From positions 1,215,096-1,279,095 of the forward strand of contig VUYV01000180.1 of NCBI GenBank assembly GCA_008711295.1: 64,000 bases of DNA, given 5' to 3'. Both the position numbers and the translations under genes were made by a program. Positions 1 through 13,300 of this stretch are shown piece by piece. This DNA is from Anarhynchus alexandrinus. Lineage: Eukaryota; Chordata; Aves; Charadriiformes; Charadriidae. Under the pieces are notes generated by a model, which was not told the DNA's origin, ran no database searches, and saw nothing but the letters and a program-made list of their open reading frames with translations. How positions within the stretch are numbered: the stretch's first letter is position 1; each line of letters begins with the position of its first letter.

Positions 1-3000
1 TCCCTAGATGGGATGACCTGGTTGGGTTTGCCACCAAACAGCATCACTGCATGACGAGTTTGGGCCCATGCCCATATTTGAAGTGCAAATAATGATCTGG
101 CCAGAGTATGGGCACTGGATTGGAGTGCAAGAAAGGCATGCTTGGATTATTTTTTTTTTTTGGCATTTCTGTATATCCAAAACCAGCTAAAATAATGATG
201 TCTGCATTTCTCTGGGATTACTATACTGCAATATCTCGCTTTGGAATTTGGAAAGCTATTGTTAGCACACGAATCTTTAAGGAGCTGTAATGGGCACCTG
301 GAGACATAAGTGCTCTCCTAGAAAGGGTAGCTACTACCTGAAAAAGCCATTATAATTTTCTGTCAAATGGAAAAGCAAACAGCTATATAAACTAATATTA
401 TCAACCAGTGAATGCTTGCATTGTCAACAGCAGGTGTCATGTACTGTACACCCAGATCTTTGGTTGCTTTCCCAATGCTATCTTCTCCTAGGCGATATTT
501 TATTTCTACACACACATTGTTGTACTGGCAATAAAACTAGACTGCGGGTTTCTCTGGTCTGTGAAGCTTTTCTTCTGCTGCGTAGACAAAGCAATACATA
601 AGCCAGGCAAGTGACCACAGGGTAGACAGAGGATTCCCCAGGTAATACCTTGTGTATGGAGACTCTCTCCCAAGGCCGGGCTCCCAAGTCTCCTGGTTTC
701 CTGTACACAAGTTGCAAAAACAAGTCAAAAGCATAATGGTATCTGCAATGGCAAAGAGTGAGGAAAGGACAGACTGCTATGAGGCACCAGTACAGACAAT
801 ACTCTTTGGTGCAGAGAGACAACAAACTTGTGCGTAAAATAAACTTACTATTCCTGTGGCAAGCAGGACACCCCAGTAATTAGGGAGCCCCACACTTTGG
901 AGATCTGCGTGCCCATACTTGTTCTGCCACAGACCACCTCTGTGACCTCTGGTGTGTCATTTAAGGCCAAAACCCTCCAAGTTTTTTATATACTTTACCT
1001 TTGCTGAACTCCAGTTCTGGCTGGCCCATCAGGTAAACAGAGTTGATATTTTGGAAGCCTGGCAGCTTGCATGTGTAGTCTTAGCTCTAATAAAAGATCT
1101 TGGCCAGTCAATAGGGAAGCAGAGGGTATCTGTCACTGTCTAAAGAGGCAGCACTTTAATACAGCGCTGGGTGCAGCCTTGAACAGGAGGCATGGGTGGG
1201 GATGGATTGTGGGGTGGCTCCGCTGCTCCCTCCCCAAGGAGCACAGACCCCAAAGTGGGCAGTGGTAATGAGGACAAAAGGGGGAAAGGGAAGGGGGAAA
1301 GAGTACAACCACTTCCTTCTCCAAGAATGCCTAGCTCAGTTTAGTAGGCTTTAAAATATTGTCCACGTGAGGATGAGAAATATATTTGCTTCCCTGAGTG
1401 TGCTCTTAGTTTATAGTGAGCTAACTAGGTTTATCAGTGACATTTTTCTACCATCAGACGTGTGGTGCATTGCACTGCTATTCAGAAAAACCTATTACTT
1501 CTATTACAATATATATACATACACGCCAGTGGACTCTTCAATGTGCAATGATCTTTTTCAGTTTAATAAATAGTAACACAAGAATGATCTGCTCTTTGAG
1601 TTTTAATCTGTGAAATGCAGTTGGCAGAAATGCTTAGCACAGGATTTTATTTTTAGTTTTATGGGTATTTGATTATAGGCAAATGAAGACCAGGCACTAC
1701 ATCAAGGATATATGTATGATAACTATGGAGATGAAAGATTTTAATTCAAGAAAATAATCTTTGGTTACAAAAAAATGAAAATTTAACATTCTGATTAGGC
1801 AAAACATCCACATGATGAAGCTCTTGGTGTTCATTTTATATAGATGGAACAAAGTGTAGGTACTTAAGAAATACTAATTATGAATACTCTGAGCTCAGAC
1901 ACCTGGATCCAGCCCTGCAACAAAGCAGATCGTTTAGGGCATGTTCTGCCTTAACCTCTTATCAGGCAAAACAATGAGTTCTAGCCCACCTTTGGCTCTA
2001 GCATGTCAGAAATTAGGGGACAACTATTTTAAAGAAAAAAGCTTCCTGTAAAACAAAATTGTTCTCATGGAAATAGTCACAACATACCTGTAAAATTGCA
2101 GATGGGAATGTTCCTGAAGAAAGGGAACAGTGCGTAAGTAAAATGCCCTTCCATATAGATAAAACACAAATGCATTCATTCAATATATGAATAATTGCTA
2201 TTACTGACAGCTGTGCTGTTCATAATTTCTCAGAAGTACTTCTCAAATCACCAATTATTTTTAAACAAAGTATTTACTAATTCTGATCTCCCCTCACAAT
2301 TGCTGTGTTACGTTATGATTTGCAAGCAAATGGTACAGTACAATATATGAAAGTAAAAAAAAGAAAAAGAAATCCCTACAGAACTGGTGTGTGAACACGA
2401 AGCTATTGAATGATGATTTACGCCTGGAATAATCACTGCCACGAGCCCCTTTGGAGCATGCAGCTGGAATTAGAATTCCTGAGGAGGAATCCTAAGCGAA
2501 GGGCTGCAGCAAGGTCTGTCTTCTTTTTTTTTTTTTTTTCCCCTTCCTTTTTTTCCTAAAGAACAAAAAGACCCCGTCTCTCCCTGTCTGGACGGAATGG
2601 TACTGTCCCAGACAGAAAGGTCCCCATAGGCCAAGCTATTCATGTAGCACCAGGCTGCCGGGAGTACCAAGCTATGGCAGGGATGGGGAGCAAAACCAGG
2701 GAAACAACTGCAGAGCCTGCATGACAATTAGCGTGGTACAGATCGGCTTTGCTTGCCAGTCCCGAAGAAAGAAAGAGAGAAAGGGAGGAAAAGAGAAAAG
2801 AGAGAGAAAGGGAGGAAAAGAGAAAAGAGAGAGAAAGAAGAAAAAGAGAGAAAGAAAAGACAAAGAAAGAAGAAAAGGAAAAAAGATAAAGAAGTATTAG
2901 GACTACATAAGGCAATATTTCAAGACTTCAAAATGAATGATGAGTAAAAAAGACAAGGCAGCAAATCAGTCTTTTTCCCAAGCCTTTTTGTAAAGTGATA

Positions 3001-4520
3001 GAAATGTTGTTTATTATTTTGCTTTAGAGAATATTCAAAATCTTTTGCTAAATAAATGTGTGAATAAATTCACTAAGCATATGCAAGGTTCCCTGGCTGA
3101 CTGTGTCTCTGAGTGCCTTTCTCTTTTTTCAGGCCTTTTTTAACTGTTTGTCCATACTGTTTATGAAGACCAAAATTGCATTTAGGCTTCTTTTACTGAA
3201 GGATTCATTTTAACAGATTAAAAATCGCTGTATATGAGGACAATGCCAAAGACAGCAAGTGTAAGCAAATTCACTGAATATTCTCCAGTGTATCAGTAAT
3301 AAAAACATTTTTCAGGATACCATTGCAGGGTGATGTATGGGGTTTTATGCACATCACCGCTAGTAAACCCAGCAGGAATAATCAATGTATATATCTGCAT
3401 GCTGAAGGGGAACAGAAACAGCTACTTACCACCTTTGTATCATGTCCCCTGAAAAAGCACATCATTTTTTCAACAAGGGAAAGAGACTTTTTATCATAAT
3501 GAAAAATCATCTATATAAGAAGTGGCTCCTTAATTCTAATTTGGATTATTTTAGTCGTATTCCAGTCTGTAAAACAGTCATCGTTCTCCTGTTCCTCCCC
3601 ACCTACTCACACTCTGCTATTCATGATTTTCCTGTCATGCAGACATCCCAACTGTGTTTTCTCCTTTATTATTTTATTCCACATTTTATAGAGCACTGTA
3701 TTTTTCACTTTTGGTTAATGTAAACAAAGAGGTCATCTCAAATTTCCTGTGATCAACAATAGTTTAAACCATCCTTTTGATGGGTTTCTTAGTCTTTAAA
3801 AGCTTTCACCTTTTATAATCTTTAAGACTCACCAACCATTATTACCCTGCATATACAATCACAATAAAAGCTTTGCAGAAAGAGGAGTACCAAAATGCTG
3901 GGCAAACCAAACCAACCTCAGAAAATAATCCTACTAAATAATATATATGCTAAATACATGCATACAAATTTATATGCATTCATATAGAGATGGATCTACA
4001 CATGCATATATAGATGTTTATATAGACATTTATACATAAAGGGTTTTCATTTTTTGTGATTGAGAACCACTGTTGGCTTCCTTGGATATCCAGTGGTACT
4101 TGGCAGCTCTCTGAATTTGGCTCTTCGTGACATTTCAGATCGCAGCTCCTGCTTCATTTGGGTTCTTTGCCCCTTGTGGACTGAGTTGCTCCAATTGACC
4201 TGATTATCTCAGTATTTACCCCAGCTGAGTCTTAGCCTCCATCACCTTCAGTGGGGGGGCAAAATGGGAAGTCTTTTCGAAAAATCAACCAGACTGATGG
4301 TCAAAAGGCAAATGTCTTAGTCAGTGTAACACAGTGTTATGCTGCATAAGGGCAGGTTCACATGATCAGGCTAACAGGATGGGCTGGTTCACTAGCCCTG
4401 GGCACCCTTTCTCCATCCCAGGTGCATGCTGACGTCCCCTCACTCAGGCTGGCTCTGCAGCTGTCTCACCCTCCACCAAGGTCACTCAGCCAGCAAGAAA
4501 ACCCTCAAAAGTAATGGTCT
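1..4520. other. Unique AT-rich intergenic DNA
   Basis: No coding exon, RNA gene or recognisable transposon could be supported here. Short open frames of 60-115 codons occur on both strands, but they overlap one another and show no domain or codon bias. The stretch holds a poly-T run near 2,523-2,540, a polypurine tract listed separately, and AT-rich low-complexity sequence with ATAT/CATA steps around 3,940-4,040. The simplest reading is neutral intergenic sequence. Confidence 0.6.
2764..2886 (+). repeat. Polypurine (GA-rich) tract with a 27-bp duplicated unit
   Basis: The plus strand is uninterrupted purine for about 97 bases (2,764-2,860) and, after a single C, purine again to 2,886. Inside it a unit of about 27 bp (GAGAGAAAGGGAGGAAAAG plus flank) occurs twice in tandem, around 2,775-2,801 and 2,802-2,828, followed by looser GAAA/GAGA sequence. 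Such mirror-like purine tracts can form triplex (H-) DNA. The Lys/Arg/Glu-rich frame of 2,753-2,947 is just this repeat translated and is not a gene. Confidence 0.85.
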
Positions 4521-4529
4521 GGTTCAGAG

Positions 4530-5540
4530 GGCCATGGCTGATGGGTCATACTCTCCCTAGAGGATGCAACAAGGCAGGTACTGCAGGGGTCTGTCCTTGG
4601 ACCTGTGCTGCTTAACTTCATTATCAATGACCTGAAGGTGGTGACAAAGGGCACTCGCATTAAGTCTGCAGATTATATGAAATCGAGGGGACCAGTCAGT
4701 ATGCCCAATGGTAGGGCTGCCACCCAGAGGGACCTAGACATACTGGAGGGATAGGCCAACAGGAACCTTGTGCAAATCAGCAAGGATAAGTTGTGCACCT
4801 GGGAAGGAATAGTCTCTTGAAGTGATAAAGGCTGAGGAAGAGACTACATGGGAAGCAGCTCTGGGGAAAGGGCACTGGAGGCCCTGGGAGCTGGGCAGGA
4901 GCTGACAGCAAGCCCTGGCAGCAGAGATGGCCAGCAGCATCCAGGGCTGCATCAGCAGGAGCACCACCAGGAGCTCGGGGGAAGCGGTTGTCCCCTCTGC
5001 CCAGCACTCACTGTTAGACCACATCTGGATACTGTGGACAGTTTTTTCACATACACCTCCTCCCCTCCTCTCCTACAGTAGAGGCATCTACAAACTGTAG
5101 CGTGTTCAGAGCAGCGCACCCACAATGGCTGGGGTTGGACCAGTTGCCCCATGAGGAGAGGCTGGGGGAGCCAGGTTTGTCCAGCCTGAGGCAGAGGTAA
5201 CTCAAAGATAAACTATCAGCCTGTATCTATGAAGTCTGAAAGGATGGAGTCAGACTCTTTGTAGTGCTGCATGTCAAGAGGACAAGAGTCAGTGTTCATA
5301 AACTGACACAAGACAGGTTCAAACTGGATATGAGAAGACATTTTCTCACCATGAGGACAGGGAGATACTGGAACAGGCTGCCCAGGGAGGTTGTGCGGCT
5401 TCAGCCTTGAAGGTTTTCAAGACCTGACTGGAGAAACCATGCCGATGTGATCTCAGAGCTGACCATACTTTGAGCAGGTTGTTATGACTAGACACCTCCT
5501 TAGGTCCTTTAATATCTGGATTATCCAGCAACCCTATGAA
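4530..5540 (+). mobile_element. Old CR1 LINE, 3' part of ORF2 plus 3' UTR, heavily decayed
   Basis: This diverged CR1 3' end reads along the plus strand. Recognisable in order are the RT block coding for a [14 protein letters not shown] segment (about 4,590-4,640, 'caggggtctgtccttggacc'), the 'gccagcagcatccagggctgcatcagcag' region matching the CR1 NRILGCI stretch (about 4,930), 'ccatgaggagaggctgggggag' (about 5,150), and the [14 protein letters not shown] segment (about 5,370-5,395, 'tggaacaggctgcccaggga'). The 3' UTR runs out near 5,540 at a degraded CCCTATGA tail. Numerous stops and indels make it a dead, old copy. It is 5'-truncated, as most CR1 insertions are. The subfamily cannot be assigned by eye. 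Confidence 0.85.
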
Positions 5541-8500
5541 AAGTGAACAGTTTTCTGCTGATTTAGTGAGCTGAGAAAGGCTCCGTTCCAATAAGCATTA
5601 AACTCAAGACATGGGAATGGGAATTTTTTATCTGTCAGTTGAATCAGTTTAGACTGCTGTGGGACCATAGCCCAAGCAGTTGGAAGGGTCTTGAGCCAGC
5701 TGCCCTGTATGGCTCTTGGGTAACATGTAGGGGCATGCAGTGTTTTCTCCCTATCTCGTCTGGTCAGTTTGAGTTCAAATACAACTTTGGGAAGAGATAC
5801 AGAAAAGAGAGAAACTGAGAGGATGTCCACACACTGAATCAGCCTCTGTGAGTGTATTGTACCTTATTATTTTTATTTTGGAATGTATGCACTTGGAATG
5901 GCAGGTGTTTATGCTGTTTTTGAGACAAATCCTGCATGTGAAAGCTTGACGTGAAGAAAGAGGTACGGAGGAGTAGGTAGGTGATGGAATTGGGCTGCAG
6001 TGAGGGGGATGCAGATTATTGGTGGTGGCTGAGAGATTAGGACTGTGAAGAGGCTGAACTAGAAGAAATGGGCAAGTGATATGAGGGTGGGTAGACTGGG
6101 TAAAAGTGTGCATCAGCCCCACTTTCTCCTTTCCCTTGCAAATACCAAAACTGAAGTAACCCTCTGTCCCTAAAAGAACCCAAAAGCCTTGCGCTGTAGC
6201 CCCTCATTTGAGATAAGGCACAGAGAGGCTGGACTTCCCTGGGAAAGACTGAATTTACTTTCCCTTTTCCCCGGGACACAAGAGGTTTTGTCTGAGCCAA
6301 AAACAGGGTGAACCTCTGTCCCTCTCAGGGCGAAGCATCTCTATGTGGTTCTTCTACGTGAGATGGTACCTGCTAATGGAGAAGGGGAAGGTATAGAAAA
6401 AAGTCTGTATGTCTTCAGAGGCACGAGCCCCTGGCTCTAAAAGGATGACAAGGTGGAGCAGAGAGCTGCTAATATGTATCCTGATGCAGAAAAGCACACC
6501 TGTAACTGTTGCACATACACAACCACATACACATACATAAATTTGTACAAATACCCTAACAATAGGGTCATAAAAGACATGTACACTTTGCCTGGGAAGA
6601 CTCCGTTACTCCACTACACCTCTCAGGTACCACCTATACACATCATTCTTCCTGCCACGGGACTGGGAATAATGACTGGATGTTTTCCTGGAGTTCTTTC
6701 TAACTTTATGAATGTAAGTACAAAGAAGAAGGGTTGTTCTGTAGTCTTTGAAGAGTACTGAAGTCTTCACTGTTTTTTTGTCTCCGTCTCATAAGCAAAC
6801 AAGGTTGCTCTGTAACTGTAACCTATTGTAAATTTAATCAATGCTTATTCCACCTGCATTTTTTTTTTCTCAGGTTGCAATTTAATGTTTGATTCCAAGT
6901 CACTCATAAAAATATTAAAAGAGAAACTAGGCTGAGAATTGACCAGCAAGAGATAAGCAATTCTGCTCATAAATATTTTCTCCCTATGTTCTGTGATGTC
7001 TCAGATGGTTTTTAATTCATTTCACACATGCATATTTTATGAAATGCTAATTTTTAATCAGAATATTGTGTAATACTAAGTCAAACTAAGTCGAACTCCC
7101 AAGAAACTAGGAACATTATATTATGCCCATTCAGTTATCTGTAGCAGCTAAACTAGAATTCCTGTCAATGAATAACAGCTTGTCTGTATCAGACATATCA
7201 CGTGGTGATGAATACCATATATACCGACTTTGACTTTTGATTTTAGACTACACCTTTTCCCCCAAACATACACACACACAGAGAACAAATCTTTTTCCTT
7301 CTTCAAAATATTTACTCCGGATACTTGAAGCCCAATCCCGTTTTCTAAATTTGATGGATGGGTAACAACACAGGATCTAAATGGAGTTTTTTGAGCTATA
7401 GGATTGCCATGCCAGCCTCCTGCCACCTCTACTCCCAGTAAGTATTTCTGCACAAGAACATTTTCTTCTATCGTAACATCTTGTAAGAAATTAAGTCAAT
7501 TAGAGTAGCACAAAGAGACGGGTTAGGTGTTAAGCTTGTGGAGGAAATATTTTGATATGGTTCCTTTCTTCCAAATTACCTCTCATCTTCCTCTTTTCTT
7601 TTCATCCTCCTCCAAGCAATATGATACACAATAGATGAAATAGATGAGTAGGTTCTTTGTGACTCAGAACCTCCCTAAGAGAAAAGGGAAAATGTCTGTT
7701 TTAATTTACTGTGGGAATATACTGACTCAGCACAACCTCATGCCACTTCTGCCTTCTTGCCTGGCCCATGATCCTCATCTAGCCACTCCTCCACTTCTTC
7801 CTCCTGGACTGAGTTTCAAGCTATTAGCACTGCATTTCCTAATTAGAGGTTTTGTGGCACAGGCTCCAGTGACAGAAATTGGCTCGTATTTACTCATGCT
7901 ATATGTAACATGCCTGCAAAAGAATCTGAGAGATAATTTGTCATAGCCAGACCGATTAAACGTGGGCACTTTCAGGGCAGCCTCATCCACCTTCCATGGA
8001 GACTTGATGGTCATAAAACACATTGACAACTGTGGGTTACAATATATATTAAGAAAGCTTTCCATTGTAACCAAATCACATCCCTTTAACTGAAAACAAA
8101 GATTTTGATATTTACATCTTATAACAGCCAAAAGTCCACAGGCATGTTTTTTCCATGTAACATTCGGAAATATCTCCATAGGAAAATGACAAAGTGTGGG
8201 TTAGGTTCAGTATCTGACATGCCATTTTCACTGATGGTGAAGTTAAGGGTAAATAAAAACATGTTTTTAAAAGTTTTGACAAAATATTATTCATGCACTT
8301 TCCACTGCCCACCTTGGGACTTCAGGGATGGGTTCAACCATGATTTTATTTATCACCATACCAATGATTGCCAGAGGCACCATTTTCTAGTAAGACAGCT
8401 TCTGAAAGCTAATTATGGGTGATGTGACAAAGACTAACCCCCTAGCGACTTGGATGCCTCCCCTAGGAAATAATAATTTCGTACTATAGCAGACTATTCT

Positions 8501-8857
8501 GTGCCAATTGTCTTGGATCTAACTATAGTTACAGGCAACGTGATGTCTGCGATTCCTGAAAAGTCATATTCTCTTCCTTCTTTCAGATTCTGAAGCAGGT
8601 TGATCTGAGACTCCTGTCCTGTGGCTGTTCAATGAAATCACTTGCTGTTGATGTCTCAGTCCATTCATCATCTAAAACTTGCTGCAGAATTTACACCCCA
8701 AATGATTTTAAGGTCAAGTAACACCAACCACTTGAAAAATTGCTGCTCTGACTTCCTTTGAAGACTCCTATCAGGACAGAAACAACCGCAGCTTAATCAC
8801 AGATTTGTTTGAAAAAGCAGAACACATATTTACTTTGATTACATTTTTGAGTTCCTG

Positions 8858-8935
8858 AAGGCCAGATCCTGTTCCCACTGGTGTCTGTGGCAAAACTCCC
8901 ATTAACTTCAATGGCAACAAAAGCAGCCACTTAGT
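8858..8935. repeat. Remnant of an ancient palindromic (MITE-like) repeat
   Basis: The segment carries 'ggccagatcctg', then 'actcccattaacttcaatgg' at 8,895-8,914. It resembles a family, familiar in archosaur and turtle DNA, built around a near-palindrome CCATTGACTTCAATGG with outer CCAGATCCTG-type arms. Similar fragments lie near 10.3, 17.2, 33.4 and 61.0 kb. The family resemblance is from general knowledge and is not verified; the copy is too decayed to show terminal repeats or a target duplication. Confidence 0.45.
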
Positions 8936-10287
8936 TTGCATAATCTGCAGAAAGTAAATATTTTAACACTTGTTATCTGTGATATTTAAGTAGCTAATAA
9001 AAATGTGCATGTAAAACTGGCTCATATTTATTTAAGCTGGTAAAAAGTGACTTTCAAATAGGACAAAATATAGGACAAAAACATCCTGTAAATGAAGACT
9101 CAATAAATAAAGCAGATTTTTCCCTCTTTTCCTCCCCCATAGTAGAGCTTATGCTTTTTAATAATGTCACAGAAATATAGCTGTGAACACTGAAAACAAA
9201 TAAAATGTACTTATTATGGAGATAAAATGACACATAATGACTTCAAGTCCTGAATTCTTCCACTACAACACACGCATAGATATTTATATAAGGAGAAGGT
9301 AAATTGACAAACTACTCTACTTGAGCTTATTTCTGCAAAAGCCATCTCAGCCCAGTTGCTAATATGCTATTTATCCATTAAAGAATGTTGCTATAGTTAC
9401 AATATCTATTGCAAAAATAGTCTGGTAATATGAGAGAGTAGATGAAGAATGCAGAACAAACAAGCTTTCATATTTCTAGTGCTTGTATTTTTTTACTTGT
9501 ACATGAAAGTTAAAAACCCCTTTACTGCTGGCTCTGTTTTGAATTAAAGCCTTAAAACAGTACCTTTGTACTCAGCGGACCTATTTTCTTGTACATCTGG
9601 TGTTACAGGAGCTAACTTCTATGAATCAAAGAAAGACTCCAGTATAAGGGTTCAACTAAAATTTTCACTATAGGAATTTTATGAGGGATTACATAGGAAG
9701 ATCAAAACATCATGATTTAACTTAGTCATCCCAGATGGCATTTGGAAAATCAGAAGGTGGAAACAACATTTTCTACTGATAAACTGAGCAAAACGGGAAA
9801 TTGCTCAATGTTAATTTTACACAGCCGTATTTCAGCCTAGAGCTACACCTTGGCTGTGTTTCACATGAAGACATACTAGATTTGTTTGATCCCCCTCTCC
9901 TAAATTATCTTTGGTGAAATCCTTTAACTGTATAGGAGAGTACCTACACCACAACCCAATGGCTTTGTCTTGTGGTCGCTTTGCACCAGAACTATAACGC
10001 GCAGTGTAGTTATGTCTAAGCAATGTGCAGATAGATGCAGTGATTTGCCAAACTCCTGCTAACTTTAAAAACCCCTCCTGTCTAAAGAGAATTTTTTCAA
10101 AAAGGAAATAATCCAAAAGTAATAATTCCTATCTAAGAAATGTGTAATCAGACTAAGTGTCTTTTACAACTTCTGGAGTAGAATGTGCACAGTTGATCCC
10201 GGTTTAAATAAAACTAGGATTAGACTCTTCTTCCAAATAAAGAACTCATGATGTGAGAGTTATTTGGCTTAATTCAGACTAGGATGA

Positions 10288-10345
10288 AGCCCTGGAGAAA
10301 TTCCAGAAAAGTCAGTGTAGTTACATCAGTCTTAAAACCAATTTG
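10288..10345. repeat. Probable remnant of the same ancient palindromic repeat
   Basis: The sequence 'ccctggagaaattccag' followed by 'aaagtcagtgtagttaca' and 'tcagtcttaaaac' resembles the arm of the palindromic family in which a CACTGAAGTCAGTGG-like centre is followed by AGTTACACCAGTGTAAAAC. Several substitutions separate it from that pattern. The assignment is tentative. Confidence 0.35.
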
Positions 10346-13300
10346 ATATCAAAGGCATTTTTTGCCTGTAAAGTTTTTGCAGTCATTCTGCAGTCATTCA
10401 TTCAAAAGAAGTGGTTGAGACAATATTGCTCTCAAAGTAATCTTGAGTACTTTGCCCGTTGCCAGCTGAAGAGAGAAACTAGAAGGCAGGTAGGTGACAT
10501 CTCACTTTTGGATAACCACAGTAAAACTTAATCCAGAAAAGGTTGTGGTACTTTCTACTGGAATGTCACCCACACAAGTAAGCACTGAGGCTGCCTGGCT
10601 TCTAAATACTAAAGCTTATGGCCCTGACATAGCAAAGAAAAAAAAATATTCCTAAACTGAGGTTGTGTCTATGTTATCAGATAATGTAGCTGCTCAGTTC
10701 ATCCCCTGATGCATGAAGATCACACTGCATAAATGTCAGTCCTACTGTGGTCTCTGTCTTGGAGACATCCAACTTAGTTCCCTCACAAATAAAGTCCAGG
10801 CTGGGTTCCTGTTTTCCTCAGGCTCCTACTGGTGGGTGGTAGGAACAAGAGTGCACAGTAGATGACCTAGGGCAAACTCTAGGCAGTGAGAATGCAGCAA
10901 TCTGCTCTACAAAAGGATGCGCTGGCACTAGTGGGAATGCATGCCTCTTTGCAGCCCTTGTTTTGGAGATACGATCATTTGCTGGGGCCAATGCATTTAA
11001 CGGTATAGATATAAGCTGTTGATTAGTCAGAATTTACTCTCTCAGGACTAAGAGACTTACGCAGACTGCTACTTTAGCACCTGCACCAGCTCCTTTTGCC
11101 AGTAGCTGTGTCTGAAGTTTGGCTGTTGTGACTTCCCCAAGGTATTAGCTCAGCTGAATGGAGTATCTTTTGCCCAGATCCTGCCCAAGCCTGGCTGAAA
11201 TTCGCAACCCCTTGCCTATGTCACCAGAGAGGCCCAAATCATAGTGACTATGCCAGGTGCAGTGACTTTGGCAGAAAGAACAGCAGATGCTCTCATGGGG
11301 GAGTTTAGATGGTTGTGCCTGTCTTTTACAGTTGCGTGGCCGGAGGATTTGGGCAGAAAGGAAATTTATGCCTTTGGTTTCTTATGGAGGTGCCCTAACC
11401 ATGAAGCAGTGAACAAGGCTTAGATACAGAAATGCTCCACCACTGCTACTGAGGGGGTGTCCATCATGCCCCTGAGAAAGGGACAGAGCAAGCTGGAAGA
11501 AGAGTGGTTAGATCTCAAGGCAATCAGTTGATAGAGCCTGACATAATATATACATTTTAGCAGTGGGCTGTATAATGCAAAATGCATAAACAGTCTTGAG
11601 GACAAGGTTTAGAGCAAGAATAAACAGCTTTGGAGGCATTTTGTGTAGGAGAAAACTTGTCTGCAGAAAGGGACAGACAGTTGTTTCCTCACTAGTAAAG
11701 ACACTGAAGGAATAGTATTGTGTAGGATGGTGAGCCGTTAGCCAAAGCTGTTCAGTTATTAAGCTTAAGCTTGTATTGGCTCTAGGGATTGGAAAAGTTT
11801 GTTTCCATTTTATCTGAGGAAATCAGCACAGCCTATAAAACCCCAATTAACCAGTTAGCATGATCCTGTATTACTGTCCTGTATTCATTGTTTGGATCAT
11901 GCAGTGGAGTGCTGTATGGAGATCCTTCCACCAGTGGAACTGAGGGACAATCTGCTTAGCTTAAACATAGTGCTCTGCCAATATATCTGCACAGCTTTTG
12001 AGAACTATGCAGATGTCTCTGGATGGCACTATATGGCTCTCCTCCACTGGCCAGTTTCTCCCTTGTGTGTCCTTTGTGGTATTTTGAAGTTGCTGGATGG
12101 GAGGAGGAAATTGTGAGATACAGTGAAACCCGCTACAAATGCTCTTAAGCATCTGCTGTTGGTCCCTGCTGGTGGACTGGCTGTGTGCTAGGTAAATCTG
12201 TCCTCAGGTACGGCAGTTTTTGTGTTCTCTCCTTGAAGTCTGAGTTCACCAAAGTCAAATCAACAACAAACCTGAATGACAGCACATCTCCCTTGTCAAG
12301 TTTTGCAGGCTAAACTTCAAGGCTCCTGTCAGGCTTTGTCCCCAGTGTGATATCAACTAAATATATATGAATGTTCCCTCACCACCCACCTGTTGACTGC
12401 CTCACCTCCTACTAATCCAGAAACTACCCAAAGGACACTTCATTCTATCTTGATACATTAGTCATTTATTATTAGTTCAACCTGCACTTACAACATTTCA
12501 ACATATCTAAAATCCATATGCCAGAACTTCTAAGTCACTTCAAATTACTTTTTTTCAAATAAGAGCCAATGTTAGACAAAGTACTAAGAATTCTGTCAAC
12601 TTCATATGCCATGTGTTCCTGCATTTATTGATTACTTAATGTGAATACAGCGATAAATGCCAATGAAATAATTCTTCTCTAATCTTTAATTTATTTTTTT
12701 TTTGTCTTAGTCAGATTTACAAGATTTTTCTTTTAGTATTTGCTGATCTTGTCAGGGAAGCCTGTAAACCTAGTGAATGAGAAATACAAAAAGCTCTGAT
12801 TTGAATACAAAAATATTTTATAGAGGTATTGATACTATTTTTGATGATTCTGAATCACCTAACTGATTGTCTGTGAATTTGAAAACATATTTCATATGAA
12901 CGGAATACCCTCCCTGTTTCACATTAACATTCAGAAATTGTGACCTGTATTGTTTAAATGTTCTTAGTAGCTACTTACCTGCTTTATATAAACCATTACC
13001 TGTAAGTCTCAGTTTTTCTGAAACTAGCATGGTTTCATTGCTATCAGAGCCTACTATTTAAATACCGCTTTATTATCATTGCCAGAGGTTACGATCTGTA
13101 TTTTCTGGTTTGGTTTGTTTCCTTGATCTCCTGTTTCAGTACCATCTGAGGTGGGACCCAACTATCAAGAAGTGTCACTCTACACGTGGTTTTTAAGTCT
13201 GATTTCTGGGCCTCAGACACCTCTGACCACTGGTCAGCTCTGAGCCATCTTCCCATGCTTAGTACCTCTGACAGCTATTTCTCACAAAAATGCCACCCTG

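Noticed and set aside
2640..2947. Lys/Glu-rich (+) and Ser/Phe/Leu-rich (-) frames
   Set aside because: Translation of the polypurine tract on either strand.
7775..8179. 134-codon minus frame
   Set aside because: No recognisable domain, no codon bias, overlapped by plus-strand frames; length is compatible with chance in this much sequence.
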